Assembly: GCF_002368195.1 (NCBI RefSeq) | Contig: NZ_AP018178.1 | Location: 1,744,238-1,808,237 of the forward strand | DNA: 64,000 nucleotides | Origin: Calothrix sp. NIES-2100 | GTDB lineage: Bacteria > Cyanobacteriota > Cyanobacteriia > Cyanobacteriales > Nostocaceae | Direction of reading: 5' to 3' | Part shown: positions 41,326-50,981 of the stretch, piece after piece | How positions within the stretch are numbered: position 1 is the stretch's first letter | Layout: the number at the start of each line of letters is the position of its first letter | Program-made: the position numbers and the translations under genes | The notes under the pieces: generated by a model | What the model was told of the DNA's origin: nothing | The model's input: only the letters and a program-made list of their open reading frames with translations | Database searches by the model: none

Positions 41326-44300
41326 CTATTGACTCTTAGCAGCACAACTAGAGGAATTAAACCAAGTAGCAGAAGATTGCGGAGTCTGAGAAATCAGGGT
41401 GACTTCGCCTTTGTTGTTAAATACCCAACCTGTCGCCGGCATAATTAATACTGCTTTTTGTTTGCTGGGGGTTGGGTTTGTCGGATGACTAGAAACTGCT
41501 TGTTGTGTATTAGTAGCCGTGAGGCGAACATCTTGCCAGACTGGATTACTACTGACAAATTCATCAGGTTTGGGAGGTAAACCACCACGTCCAGTATCAG
41601 TAAATGCACTAGCTATTTTCTCATCGACAGCGCCACAACTTTGGGCAATTTGTTGGGATGGGTCACTAGCATTTGTGGGTAAAGATACAATACCTTTACT
41701 GGGGTCAATATCCGGCGAACTGATGCTGACTATACCGTTTAATTGTGGGTCAGTTTGGGAAATGGCGGTAATATCATTGGTATCCAAGAATTGGGGGTCA
41801 AGTTTTTGGGGGTTGGTTGTACCTAATTTCGCTTCGAGTTCTTCTCTAGTCAGGGTTGCTAGTCCAATCACTCCCTTGGCGCTAATTTCGATGATTCCAC
41901 CGCTACCAGAGAAGGCATTAGCCGCGATATCATTGTTTTCTAAGGCAGCAGAGACGATAAAGCCTTGATTTGGATTGAGATTAATGGCGATCGCACCGCC
42001 ATCACCACCCGCACCTTCTTTTCCTGCGGTAGTGGAAATCACACTTTGGCGGCGAAATAGCAGTAAATCTTGCAAGTTGAGTGTAATCCTACCACCTGCG
42101 CCACTGTTGGTATCTGCTGTAATCTTTGCATGATTATCCAAACTCAGGCGATCGCTTGTAATGCTAATATCACCAGCTACACCCGTACCCTGACTATCTA
42201 CAGAGATTTTCGCTTCATCTTTAATGGTGACTTGGATTGGGTCAATGTTGATTGTACCGCCATTGCCAGTAGAGTTGACTTCCGTATTGGCGAACAGTCC
42301 ACTATATTGATTAATTGGGCCGAGGATGCGTTTGACTTCGCTATCATTTTCCGGTAAAACGAAATTGTAAGTATTTTGAAGTAAATCGAGTTGGTGTTTC
42401 AGTTCATTGAGTTTTTGAATGTAAGTAGGGTCTGACAGAAGAACTATAATCTGATCGATTCCATTAAAGTTATTAATCAAGTTTTTAATAGGTTCGAGTA
42501 GACTGCTAATTTCTGGATTCTTTGCCACTAGCAGAAAATCATAGCTATTTGTAAATTGATCTAGTCGGTTTTTCAGTTCATTAAGTAATTGAGCCGAACT
42601 AGGATCTGCAAGCAATGCATTCAAGTTATTAATCAAGCTATTAATCGGGTTGAATATTAGACCATTTTTTTTGTCATTTTCAACTAGAAAAAGATTGTAA
42701 ATAGCTTTTATAACCTCAATTCGTTGCTTTAGTTGATTAAGTTGTTGTTCATATGCATAATTTTTTCCAGCAAGTATAATATTATCAGTTGCACTAACTT
42801 TGATACTACCTGCTGACCCACTTCTATAGGCATTAGTGATAATTTGCCCGCCACCTGCCAGCTGAAGATTATTCACATTAATATTGATATTACCACCGCT
42901 ACCACTACTTTTAGAAGAAGCGTTCAAAACACCTCCATCACTAATATTTAAACTTCCCGTATTAATAGTGATATTTCCCCCAGAACCAGCATTTGGTTTT
43001 TGACTTTCAGTATTCACAGATAATCCACTGTAAAATATAATCAAAGGTGCTGATCCGGATATATTAACAGCAGCCGCAGCTTGGTCTTGATCGGGGAGAG
43101 GATTAATAGTAATATTGCCACCATTGCCACTAGCAAAAGTTTCCGCATTGATTCTCGATCCCTCAGTTAGGGAAAGATACTGTGTTTTTATATTGACATT
43201 ACCTGCATTCCCACTGCCAAAAGTTTGGGCATCTATTCTTGATGTTTTACCCAAAGAAAATGATTGAGTAATTATATTAATATTACCTGCATTTCCCCGC
43301 AGATAAGTTCTAGCATTTAAAATAGAATTGTCTGTAAAAGATACTGTTTTTTCAGCCCTAATAGAAACACTACCACTATCTCCTGACCCCAAAGTACTAG
43401 CATTTAAGATAGAGTTATTTGTTAAAAATAAAGCAGCAGCAGTGATATTGATATCACCACCACCCCCACCTTCTTGATTAGATAAAGTTTCGAGATCTAC
43501 TAAAATTTTATTGCTACCAGTATTGATACTACTGTCCGCAAGGGAGACTGCACCATTATTTGCGTTAACAGTTATGCTTCCGGCTTTTCCAGTTCCTAGA
43601 GTATTAGCAAATAGCGAACTTTTATTTACCAAGGATACTGAGTTGGCGGCAATATTAATGTCTCCTCCCTTCCCGGAACTATAAGTTACAGTTTCCAAAT
43701 TACTGTTAGTTATCAATAAATCTCCCAGAGATTTAACTATGATATTGCTTACATCATTCCCATCCCCAAAATTACTATTATTTACTAGCGAGTTTTCTAT
43801 CGTTACTTTTGTAGCTGCAATAGTTATATCTCCACCAGTTTCAGAGATTATATCGCCATTCTGACTAATCGTATCTTGAGCTTGTAGGGTTAAATTTCTG
43901 CTAGCTTGTAACTTCCCCTGTAAATCGAGATTACCACCTACTAGCGTCAAATCTTGCCCAACACTTAAATTTCCATGATTGCTAATAATTCCCGATTGAT
44001 CAGCCGCAAACTGTAACCCCGGACGCAAATTTACTGTCAATAGTGGTGCGGTTTCGGGATTGGTAGCACTAAACTTCAAGCCATTTTCAAACACAAAGCT
44101 ATTAGCTGTCGTCGCCAAAAATGAACCCGCTACATCTAAACGCCCATTCGCTCCAAAAATAATACCATTGGGATTGAGTAAAAATACATTTGCTATGCCA
44201 TCTACACCCAAAGTACCATAAATTTTGGAAGCATCGTTACCTGTAACGCGAGTTAAGATATTTTCAATTCCTGTGGGATTAGCAAAGTAGACTCGCTGTC

Positions 44301-44532
44301 CCTCAGCGACATTAAATTGTAAGAAACTGTGGAATAAGTTTACCCCTCTAGTAGCTCCGCCTTCAATCAGAATTGCAGGTAAGTCGTTAACATTAACATT
44401 TGGTGTCAATTTTGTAGTTTCTGCACCTAATGTAGAATCTGGGACAATTTGCGCTTGTGCAGAATTCGTATTAGTAATTAATACAATTATCAATCCCAAT
44501 TTCCCTAATTGTTGGCGAAAAAATGGCAACAT
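41326..44532 (-). CDS. TpsA filamentous-haemagglutinin-like adhesin 2
   Basis: 1068 aa, the shortest of the three. Signal peptide (LGLIIVLITNTNSAQAQ) and TPS domain as in the neighbours, then an Asn/Gly-rich beta helix. Unusual is a helical insertion near residues 588-735 made of repeated units (LNELKNRLDQFTNSYDFLL; LNELKHQLDLLQNTYNFVL; LIFNPINSLINNLNALLADP), which is absent or much shorter in paralogue 3. About 0.8 kb at its 3' end (41525-42310) is nearly identical in DNA to paralogue 3, a sign of recent duplication or gene conversion. Confidence 0.9.
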   Translation of the reverse strand: MLPFFRQQLGKLGLIIVLITNTNSAQAQIVPDSTLGAETTKLTPNVNVNDLPAILIEGGATRGVNLFHSFLQFNVAEGQRVYFANPTGIENILTRVTGNDASKIYGTLGVDGIANVFLLNPNGIIFGANGRLDVAGSFLATTANSFVFENGLKFSATNPETAPLLTVNLRPGLQFAADQSGIISNHGNLSVGQDLTLVGGNLDLQGKLQASRNLTLQAQDTISQNGDIISETGGDITIAATKVTIENSLVNNSNFGDGNDVSNIIVKSLGDLLITNSNLETVTYSSGKGGDINIAANSVSLVNKSSLFANTLGTGKAGSITVNANNGAVSLADSSINTGSNKILVDLETLSNQEGGGGGDINITAAALFLTNNSILNASTLGSGDSGSVSIRAEKTVSFTDNSILNARTYLRGNAGNINIITQSFSLGKTSRIDAQTFGSGNAGNVNIKTQYLSLTEGSRINAETFASGNGGNITINPLPDQDQAAAAVNISGSAPLIIFYSGLSVNTESQKPNAGSGGNITINTGSLNISDGGVLNASSKSSGSGGNININVNNLQLAGGGQIITNAYRSGSAGSIKVSATDNIILAGKNYAYEQQLNQLKQRIEVIKAIYNLFLVENDKKNGLIFNPINSLINNLNALLADPSSAQLLNELKNRLDQFTNSYDFLLVAKNPEISSLLEPIKNLINNFNGIDQIIVLLSDPTYIQKLNELKHQLDLLQNTYNFVLPENDSEVKRILGPINQYSGLFANTEVNSTGNGGTINIDPIQVTIKDEAKISVDSQGTGVAGDISITSDRLSLDNHAKITADTNSGAGGRITLNLQDLLLFRRQSVISTTAGKEGAGGDGGAIAINLNPNQGFIVSAALENNDIAANAFSGSGGIIEISAKGVIGLATLTREELEAKLGTTNPQKLDPQFLDTNDITAISQTDPQLNGIVSISSPDIDPSKGIVSLPTNASDPSQQIAQSCGAVDEKIASAFTDTGRGGLPPKPDEFVSSNPVWQDVRLTATNTQQAVSSHPTNPTPSKQKAVLIMPATGWVFNNKGEVTLISQTPQSSATWFNSSSCAAKSQ

Positions 44533-44645
44533 GTAAGTATTACCTATGGCGAATTAATTTATATGTTTTGATAGGTTCGCAGTACGCATTGACAGTGCTG
44601 AAAAATTCCGGACTAAAGTCCTGACTACGAACTTACGAATTATTG

Positions 44646-47600
44646 TTAATTTTTAACAGCACAACTAGAGGAATTTACCCAGGAAGCATGAGGAGTCTGA
44701 GAAATCAGGGTGACTTCGCCTTTGTTGTTAAATACCCAACCTGTCGCCGGCATAATTAATACTGCTTTTTGTTTGCTGGGGGCTGCGGTTGTTGGAGTGT
44801 CACCGGGCTGCGATGTATTACTAGCCCTGAGACGAACATCTTGCCAAACTGGATTACTACTGACAAATTCATCAGGTTTGGGAGGTAAACCACCACGTCC
44901 AGTATCAGTAAATGCACTAGCTATTTTCTCATCGACAGCGCCACAACTTTGGGCAATTTGTTGGGAAGGGTCACTAGCATTTGTGGGTAAAGATACAATA
45001 CCTTTACTGGGGTCAATATCCGGCGAACTGATGCTGACTATACCGTTTAATTGTGGGTCAGTTTGGGAAATGGCGGTAATATCATTGGTATCCAAGAATT
45101 GGGGGTCAAGTTTTTGGGGGTTGGTTGTACCTAATTTCGCTTCGAGTTCTTCTCTAGTCAGGGTTGCTAGTCCAATCACTCCCTTGGCGCTAATTTCGAT
45201 GATTCCACCGCTACCAGAGAAGGCATTAGCCGCGATATCATTGTTTTCTAAGGCAGCAGAGACGATAAAGCCTTGATTTGGATTGAGATTAATGGCGATC
45301 GCACCGCCATCACCACCCGCACCTTCTTTTCCTGCGGTAGTGGAAATCACACTTTGGCGGCGAAATAGCAGTAAATCTTTCAGGTTGAGTGTAATCCTAC
45401 CACCTGCGCCACTGTTGGTATCTGCTGTAATCTTTGCATGATTATCCAAACTCAGGCGATCGCCTGTAATGCTAATATCACCAGCTACACCCGTACCCTG
45501 ACTATCTACAGAGATTTTCGCTTCATCTTTAATGGTGACTTGGACTGGGTCAATGTTGATTGTACCGCCATTGCCAGTAGAGTTGACTTCCGTATTGGCG
45601 AACAGTCCACTATATTGATCCATTGAACCGAGGAGGCGTCTGGCTTCGCGATCGCTTTCTGGTGAACCCACTTGTGCTTTGAATTGTGCAAGTCGTTGTT
45701 CGTATTGCAAGTCCTGACCTGCGATCGTAATATTATCAGTTGCAGTAATTTTGATACTCCCGGCTTCTCCGCTTTTAAAGGTATTGGTGAGAATTTGTCC
45801 ACCCCCTGTAATTTCCAGATTCTTGACATTAATTTCGATATCTCCACCAATACCGCTACTGTTAGAGGAAGCGCTCAAAACAGCACCGTCTTTAATGTTT
45901 AAATTACCAGTATTAATCATGATATTGCCACCAGAACCAGCATTTGGTTCTGCACTTTCAGTATTGACAAATAAGCCACTAGAAAAACCATTTAACGGTG
46001 CTGTTCCAAATATGCTAACAATAGCAGCAGCTTGGTTTTCATTGTTAAGCGGACTAATAGTAATATTCCCACCTTTGCCACTACCTAGAGTATCAGCATT
46101 GAGTCTCGAACCTTCTGTTAATGAAAGTAACTGTGTTGCAATATTAATATTACCTGCATCACCACTAGCAAAAGTTTGAGCATCGATTCTTGATGAGCTA
46201 CTCAAAGAAAATGACGGAGTAATTATATCAATATTACCTGCCTTTCCACTGCCGAAAGTTTGAGCTTGAATCAGCGATTCATTACTGAAATCAACAGACT
46301 GGGCTTTGATATTAATATCGCCAGCATCTCCCTCCACATAAGTGCTAGCATTTAAAAGAGAATAGTCTGTAAAAGATACGGTTGTATCTGCTGTAATCTT
46401 AATCTTCCCGCTAGCTCCTGACCCAAAGGTGCTAGCATTTAACCGAGAGAAATTTGTTAATAATAAAGAACCAGTAGTGATATTAATATCACCGCCACCA
46501 CCCTTACCTTCTGAAATTGGTTTGTTGGGATCTAATTTAATTTCATCGCTACCAGTGTTGATACTACTATGAGAAAGTGAAACTACACCACCATTTGTGT
46601 TAACAGTGACGCTTCCTGCTTTTCCAGTTCCGAGAGTATCAGCTAATAGAGAACTGCTGTTGCTCAGAGATACTGAATTAGCCTCAACACTAATATATCC
46701 TCCAGAACCTGAACTATAAGTAGCACTTTCTAGATTACTGCTAATTAGAGATAAGTCCCCAAGAGATTTAACAATGATATTTCCCGCGTTTTGCTCCAGG
46801 ATAGTTTCTATATCCTTAAGTTGCACTTGGTTGCTAGTAGTCAAAAAAGTTTGAGCAAGCGTTACCTTTTTAGGGATGAGCGATGTATTATCAGAATCGT
46901 AACCAATAAAGATATTTCCGGAATTGCCATTACTAAAAATTCCGTTAGTCAGGCTGCCATCACCAGCAGAATTTTCGATTAAGGAAATATCATTTAAGGC
47001 ATTAATAATTATATTTCCTGCAAAACCACCACCACTATTAGTTGTACTCACTCTGGAGCGATTTAAGATTACCGAGCCTTGGTTGGCAGTAATTTGAATA
47101 GAACCAAATAATTGCGCAGTATTGGCATAATTATCATTAACAGCCAAGCGCTTACTTTCACTCATAGCTTGGCTATCATTAATAGAAATATCTTTTTTAT
47201 TGGCATTAATAGATATATTTCCCGCTGCTCCCAAGCCGTTATTATTGGTTTTTAACTCAGTTCTTTCCAAAGATATTGAACCAGCATTAAAACTCAGATT
47301 ACCTGCATTACCTGTCCCACCTGCTACATCACTAACAATTGCGCTATCGGTAAGAGAAAGTGAGCCTATAGATTTAAGATAAATACCTCCAGCGTTGGCT
47401 ATACTCTGAGCAGCAGTCACATTACTAAATATTTTGCTATTGGTAATTGATATACCATTAACACCTGCAATGTTGATATCACCAGCACTACCATTTAAAC
47501 CAGGGTTATCAGTAATCAGGGAAGAATCAACAATATTCACTATACTGGGAGAAAAATTTGCATCTTCTGATTTGCCAATAAAGATTCGCCCAGCATTTCC

Positions 47601-49493
47601 TAGACTAGAAATCTTACTTTCATTCTCAACTCTCACTTCTTGAATAGCACTAATATTTACATCTCCAGCATAGCCTACACCAGTGTTTGTAGTATCAATT
47701 TGAGAATTATTTAAGTATACAGAACCACCTGTAGATTTTATATTGATGCTGCTAAATAATTTACCAGGATAATTTTCATCTACCTCATCAAAATGACTAG
47801 AGGCTTTGATCTGACCAACATATATATCACCAGGAGCCGCAATAAATACATCTCCAGCTAAACCATTGGGCGTTGTAGAGATTATTTCTCCCAACCTTGT
47901 ATTAATTCCCCCATTTTTACTTATGAGAGTAATATTACCTCCATTACCACTACCAATCCCACCTAAATCGGAGAGTAAATCACCGCCAATGAAGATATTG
48001 TTATTGGCAATTAATTGAATATTATTATTACTATCAAGACCTAAAGAAATATCAATTGCTCCATTAGTTTCAATGTCACCTCGCGAATCAATAGTGACAT
48101 TACCAAAGGTAAAGATTGCTCCTGTTTTGATGTTACCAGGAAGTCCATTAGGTGCGTACTGATTAGTTAAAATAATGTTGCCTTTTATCGGTTCATCTGT
48201 AGGAGACTTATTTAAGTTGAAAATGCTACCTATTTTGATATCTGCATTTGTCCTCGGTGCATTTGGATTCACTGGCTCAGTCATACCCGGAATAGGATTT
48301 GGTGTTAATCCTGGAGTTCCAAAAGCAGTCGTTCCGGCGCGAATATCTAATGTAGGTTCCCCTCGACCGTTGATAGCAACAGAATTCGTACCATTGGACA
48401 AACTAATGGATAGCGGTACATTTTCTGCGATCGCATTGCCAGGGTTAATTATATCTGCACCTGTGATTGTAATATTTTCAATATTCACAGCACCCCCTGC
48501 TAAGATATGCAAAGAAGCTCCTTCATAGTTACTAAAACGGACATCCCCACTCGCCCTGATAATGGGGTCATTAGGGCTAAATAGATTCCCTAAATTTCCG
48601 TCTAATTTCTCAATGCGAAAATTACCACCTGCCCAATATTGAGCATCTCCCGCTACGGTATTGTTACTGCGTAAAACCATATCTGCACCAGATAACAAGC
48701 CGCTATCAGGGTGATTCAGGGCAAAAATATCTATATTTTGATTACCTTGTAGAATTAACTGCTCACCTGCGTCAATTAGCAAAGGATTAGTAGCTGTATC
48801 TCGCAATTTGACCGTATCTTGAGCTTGCAGCGTTAAATTTCTCCCTGCTTGTAAGCTACCCTGTAAATCGAGATTACCACCCACTAGCGTCAAATCTTGT
48901 CCAACACTTAAATTCCCGCTATTGCTAATACTTCGAGATTGATTAGCAGCAAACTGTAACCCCGGGCGCAAACTGACTGTCAGTAATGGTGCGGTTCCGG
49001 GATTGGTAGCACTAAACTTCAAGCCATTGTCAAACACAAAGCTATTAGCTGTCGTCGCCAAAAACGAACCCGCTACATCTAAACGTGCATTCGCCCCAAA
49101 AATAATACCATTAGGATTGAGGAAAAATAGATTAGCCCGACCATCCACACCCAAAGTCCCGAAAATCTTCGAGGGGTCGTTACCGGTGACGCGAGTTAAG
49201 ATATTTTCAATACCTGCGGGATTAGCAAAGTAGACTCGCTGCCCCTCGCCGACATTAAATTGTAAGAAACTGTGGAATAAGTTTATCCCTCTAGTAGCTC
49301 CACCTTCAATCACCGTTGCAGGTAAGTCTTTAACATTAACATTTGGTGTCAGTTTTGTAGTTTCTGCACCTAATGTAGAATCTGGGACAATTTGAGCTTG
49401 TGCAGAATTCGTCGATGTGGTGATTACACTACTAGTAGCGAGTAGAATTACCAACCCCAATTTCCCTAACTGTTGGCGAAAAAATGGAAGCAT
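44646..49493 (-). CDS. TpsA filamentous-haemagglutinin-like adhesin 3
   Basis: 1615 aa. Signal peptide (LGLVILLATSSVITTSTNSAQAQ), TPS domain with LNPNGIIFGANARLDV, and a beta-helix stalk rich in GNAGNI/INITT repeats. The N-terminal third resembles paralogue 1 (shared FRIEKLDGNLGNLFSPNDPI), while the C-terminal 270 residues are almost identical to paralogue 2, so the gene looks mosaic. The same C-terminal GWVFNNKGEVTL block ends in a Cys region. First of the three adhesin genes in transcription order; the intergenic gaps (113, 289 bp) allow separate promoters. Confidence 0.92.
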   Translation of the reverse strand: MLPFFRQQLGKLGLVILLATSSVITTSTNSAQAQIVPDSTLGAETTKLTPNVNVKDLPATVIEGGATRGINLFHSFLQFNVGEGQRVYFANPAGIENILTRVTGNDPSKIFGTLGVDGRANLFFLNPNGIIFGANARLDVAGSFLATTANSFVFDNGLKFSATNPGTAPLLTVSLRPGLQFAANQSRSISNSGNLSVGQDLTLVGGNLDLQGSLQAGRNLTLQAQDTVKLRDTATNPLLIDAGEQLILQGNQNIDIFALNHPDSGLLSGADMVLRSNNTVAGDAQYWAGGNFRIEKLDGNLGNLFSPNDPIIRASGDVRFSNYEGASLHILAGGAVNIENITITGADIINPGNAIAENVPLSISLSNGTNSVAINGRGEPTLDIRAGTTAFGTPGLTPNPIPGMTEPVNPNAPRTNADIKIGSIFNLNKSPTDEPIKGNIILTNQYAPNGLPGNIKTGAIFTFGNVTIDSRGDIETNGAIDISLGLDSNNNIQLIANNNIFIGGDLLSDLGGIGSGNGGNITLISKNGGINTRLGEIISTTPNGLAGDVFIAAPGDIYVGQIKASSHFDEVDENYPGKLFSSINIKSTGGSVYLNNSQIDTTNTGVGYAGDVNISAIQEVRVENESKISSLGNAGRIFIGKSEDANFSPSIVNIVDSSLITDNPGLNGSAGDINIAGVNGISITNSKIFSNVTAAQSIANAGGIYLKSIGSLSLTDSAIVSDVAGGTGNAGNLSFNAGSISLERTELKTNNNGLGAAGNISINANKKDISINDSQAMSESKRLAVNDNYANTAQLFGSIQITANQGSVILNRSRVSTTNSGGGFAGNIIINALNDISLIENSAGDGSLTNGIFSNGNSGNIFIGYDSDNTSLIPKKVTLAQTFLTTSNQVQLKDIETILEQNAGNIIVKSLGDLSLISSNLESATYSSGSGGYISVEANSVSLSNSSSLLADTLGTGKAGSVTVNTNGGVVSLSHSSINTGSDEIKLDPNKPISEGKGGGGDINITTGSLLLTNFSRLNASTFGSGASGKIKITADTTVSFTDYSLLNASTYVEGDAGDINIKAQSVDFSNESLIQAQTFGSGKAGNIDIITPSFSLSSSSRIDAQTFASGDAGNINIATQLLSLTEGSRLNADTLGSGKGGNITISPLNNENQAAAIVSIFGTAPLNGFSSGLFVNTESAEPNAGSGGNIMINTGNLNIKDGAVLSASSNSSGIGGDIEINVKNLEITGGGQILTNTFKSGEAGSIKITATDNITIAGQDLQYEQRLAQFKAQVGSPESDREARRLLGSMDQYSGLFANTEVNSTGNGGTINIDPVQVTIKDEAKISVDSQGTGVAGDISITGDRLSLDNHAKITADTNSGAGGRITLNLKDLLLFRRQSVISTTAGKEGAGGDGGAIAINLNPNQGFIVSAALENNDIAANAFSGSGGIIEISAKGVIGLATLTREELEAKLGTTNPQKLDPQFLDTNDITAISQTDPQLNGIVSISSPDIDPSKGIVSLPTNASDPSQQIAQSCGAVDEKIASAFTDTGRGGLPPKPDEFVSSNPVWQDVRLRASNTSQPGDTPTTAAPSKQKAVLIMPATGWVFNNKGEVTLISQTPHASWVNSSSCAVKN

Positions 49494-49858
49494 GAGAGTA
49501 TTGCCTGTGGAGAATATTCAGGTGTCGTTTATACGCGATGCCAGATAAAAATTAAGTATATTTTTGGATGAAAATCATCCAATATTCTACTCATCTCCTC
49601 AGGAATTGGCGAGGCTGATGATTTTATTTATGCAACAAAAAACCCCATCCCAAGATTGGGCGGGGGGTAGGGGGGAGAAGGGGACAAGGGGACAAGGGGA
49701 CAAGGGGGACAAGGGAGACAAGGGAGACAAGGGGGACAAATGACAAATGTAGGGGCGGGTTCACAGATATCAAAACTGATCAACGATGATCTAAATAAAC
49801 CCGCCCCTACTGACAAATGACAAATGACAAATGACAAATCACTATTGACAAATCCCTT
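49494..49858. repeat. Intergenic repeats: GGGGACAA/TGACAAA tracts and a 13-bp palindrome
   Basis: 49678-49740 is a GGGACAAG tandem tract. GTAGGGGCGGGTT (49749-49761) and AACCCGCCCCTAC (49798-49810) form a perfect inverted repeat, a dispersed palindromic element of Nostoc-like genomes. 49811-49855 holds TGACAAA heptamers. No gene seen. Confidence 0.8.
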
Positions 49859-50791
49859 TTAATTCGTTGGTTTGGGAGCAGTACAACAAGGTAATAGAGG
49901 CTTATCTGTAACCTCCTCAAGGTTCACTGATTTCAATAAATCTGCCCAATATTGTTGGATTTCCGGATTGCTAGGATTTTGACGGCGTAAATCAGCTAAA
50001 ATGCTGATTGCGTTTTCCCAAAAGCCAGCGGTTGCATAAAGAACTGCACGATCTAAAGGCTTTGGTGTCTCCTCTATCTGAGCAGCAATGTTTTCGTCCT
50101 GCAAGAGTTGTATTTTCCCTTCTTGATAGATATCTTGATCGCGGTTATTCGGATCGCAAATCATTGCAAAAGTCCAAGTATACTCTTTACCTGCTGTTAA
50201 AGCTGGTTGGTTAGCAGGTAAGGTTACACTAACAATTCCAGCTTGCTCAACTGGTGGGAAAGTTTCTTTATATAACGGATCGCTATTCTCATCTTCCCGC
50301 AATGCAAATTCTAGTCCTGCTAATGTTTTAGAAGTTTGAGGAATGTAGAACAAGAATGTTGGATGGTCTTTTGTGGTATGTTGAGCTTCTTTGCTTGTGG
50401 GAATTAGGGGGATGAAAACCTGTGCATTCTGGAAGCAAGCTCCCCGTGATGCTGCTGCTCTGACTCTACCAGGTTTCCCGGCAACAAAGACAATCAAACT
50501 CTTGCGACCTTGAATATAAGTTGTAACATTTCTAATTGCCGCCTTGGCATAAATATCTCCAGGGCGTACTTGCGCTGCTTGCTGAAAAAAATTCAAAGCT
50601 TTGCGGTAGTTTCTCTGCCTAGTTGCTGTGTAACCTTGACGCATATATTGGTCATAAGCAGAATCCGCCTGTGCCACTTGGAAAATTGGATATGCTGCTA
50701 AAAGTTTGGTTGTGCTGACAACAACAAAAGGTAAGCATACTAAAACAGCAAACAGATAACTTATCCAGAATTTACGTTTCATAATATTCAA
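49859..50791 (-). CDS. Secreted DUF928 protein with TPR-like segment
   Basis: 310 aa. Signal/anchor segment (FWISYLFAVLVCLPFVVVSTT), then a short TPR-like part (YMRQGYTATRQRNYRKALNFFQQAAQV) and the DUF928 region: GRVRAAASRGACFQ, FIPLIPTSKE, HPTFLFYIPQTS, and YTWTFAMICDP. DUF928 proteins are confined mainly to cyanobacteria and are found next to CHAT and two-partner secretion genes. A periplasmic role in adhesin export or processing is an inference from that context. Confidence 0.8.
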   Translation of the reverse strand: MNIMKRKFWISYLFAVLVCLPFVVVSTTKLLAAYPIFQVAQADSAYDQYMRQGYTATRQRNYRKALNFFQQAAQVRPGDIYAKAAIRNVTTYIQGRKSLIVFVAGKPGRVRAAASRGACFQNAQVFIPLIPTSKEAQHTTKDHPTFLFYIPQTSKTLAGLEFALREDENSDPLYKETFPPVEQAGIVSVTLPANQPALTAGKEYTWTFAMICDPNNRDQDIYQEGKIQLLQDENIAAQIEETPKPLDRAVLYATAGFWENAISILADLRRQNPSNPEIQQYWADLLKSVNLEEVTDKPLLPCCTAPKPTN

Positions 50792-50870
50792 ATCTGCTGG
50801 TACTACTGTACCCAGTTTCTAATACATAAGACTCCATCTGTGTATCATAGGTTTCTCATTGGGCATCCCT

Positions 50871-50922
50871 TCTCTGCGAGACGCTACGCGAACGGCTTCT
50901 CTGCGAGACGCTGCGCGAACGC
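50871..50922. repeat. Tandem 24-bp palindromic-type repeat
   Basis: TCTCTGCGAGACGCTACGCG-AACG at 50871-50894 and a copy with one change at 50899-50922. The same words occur at 53225-53345. A dispersed repeat of Nostocales genomes. Confidence 0.75.
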
Positions 50923-50981
50923 TCAGGGCAAGTGGGCATTGGTTAAGAAATTTTAGACTGTGGACTGTTGAGTGTTGAGTG

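Noticed and set aside
44710..45276. 188-aa open frame on the plus strand inside TpsA 3 (and a 149-aa twin in TpsA 2, 41519-41968)
   Set aside because: Antisense to the conserved C-terminal coding region; the twin exists only because the DNA is duplicated. No ribosome site or protein features.
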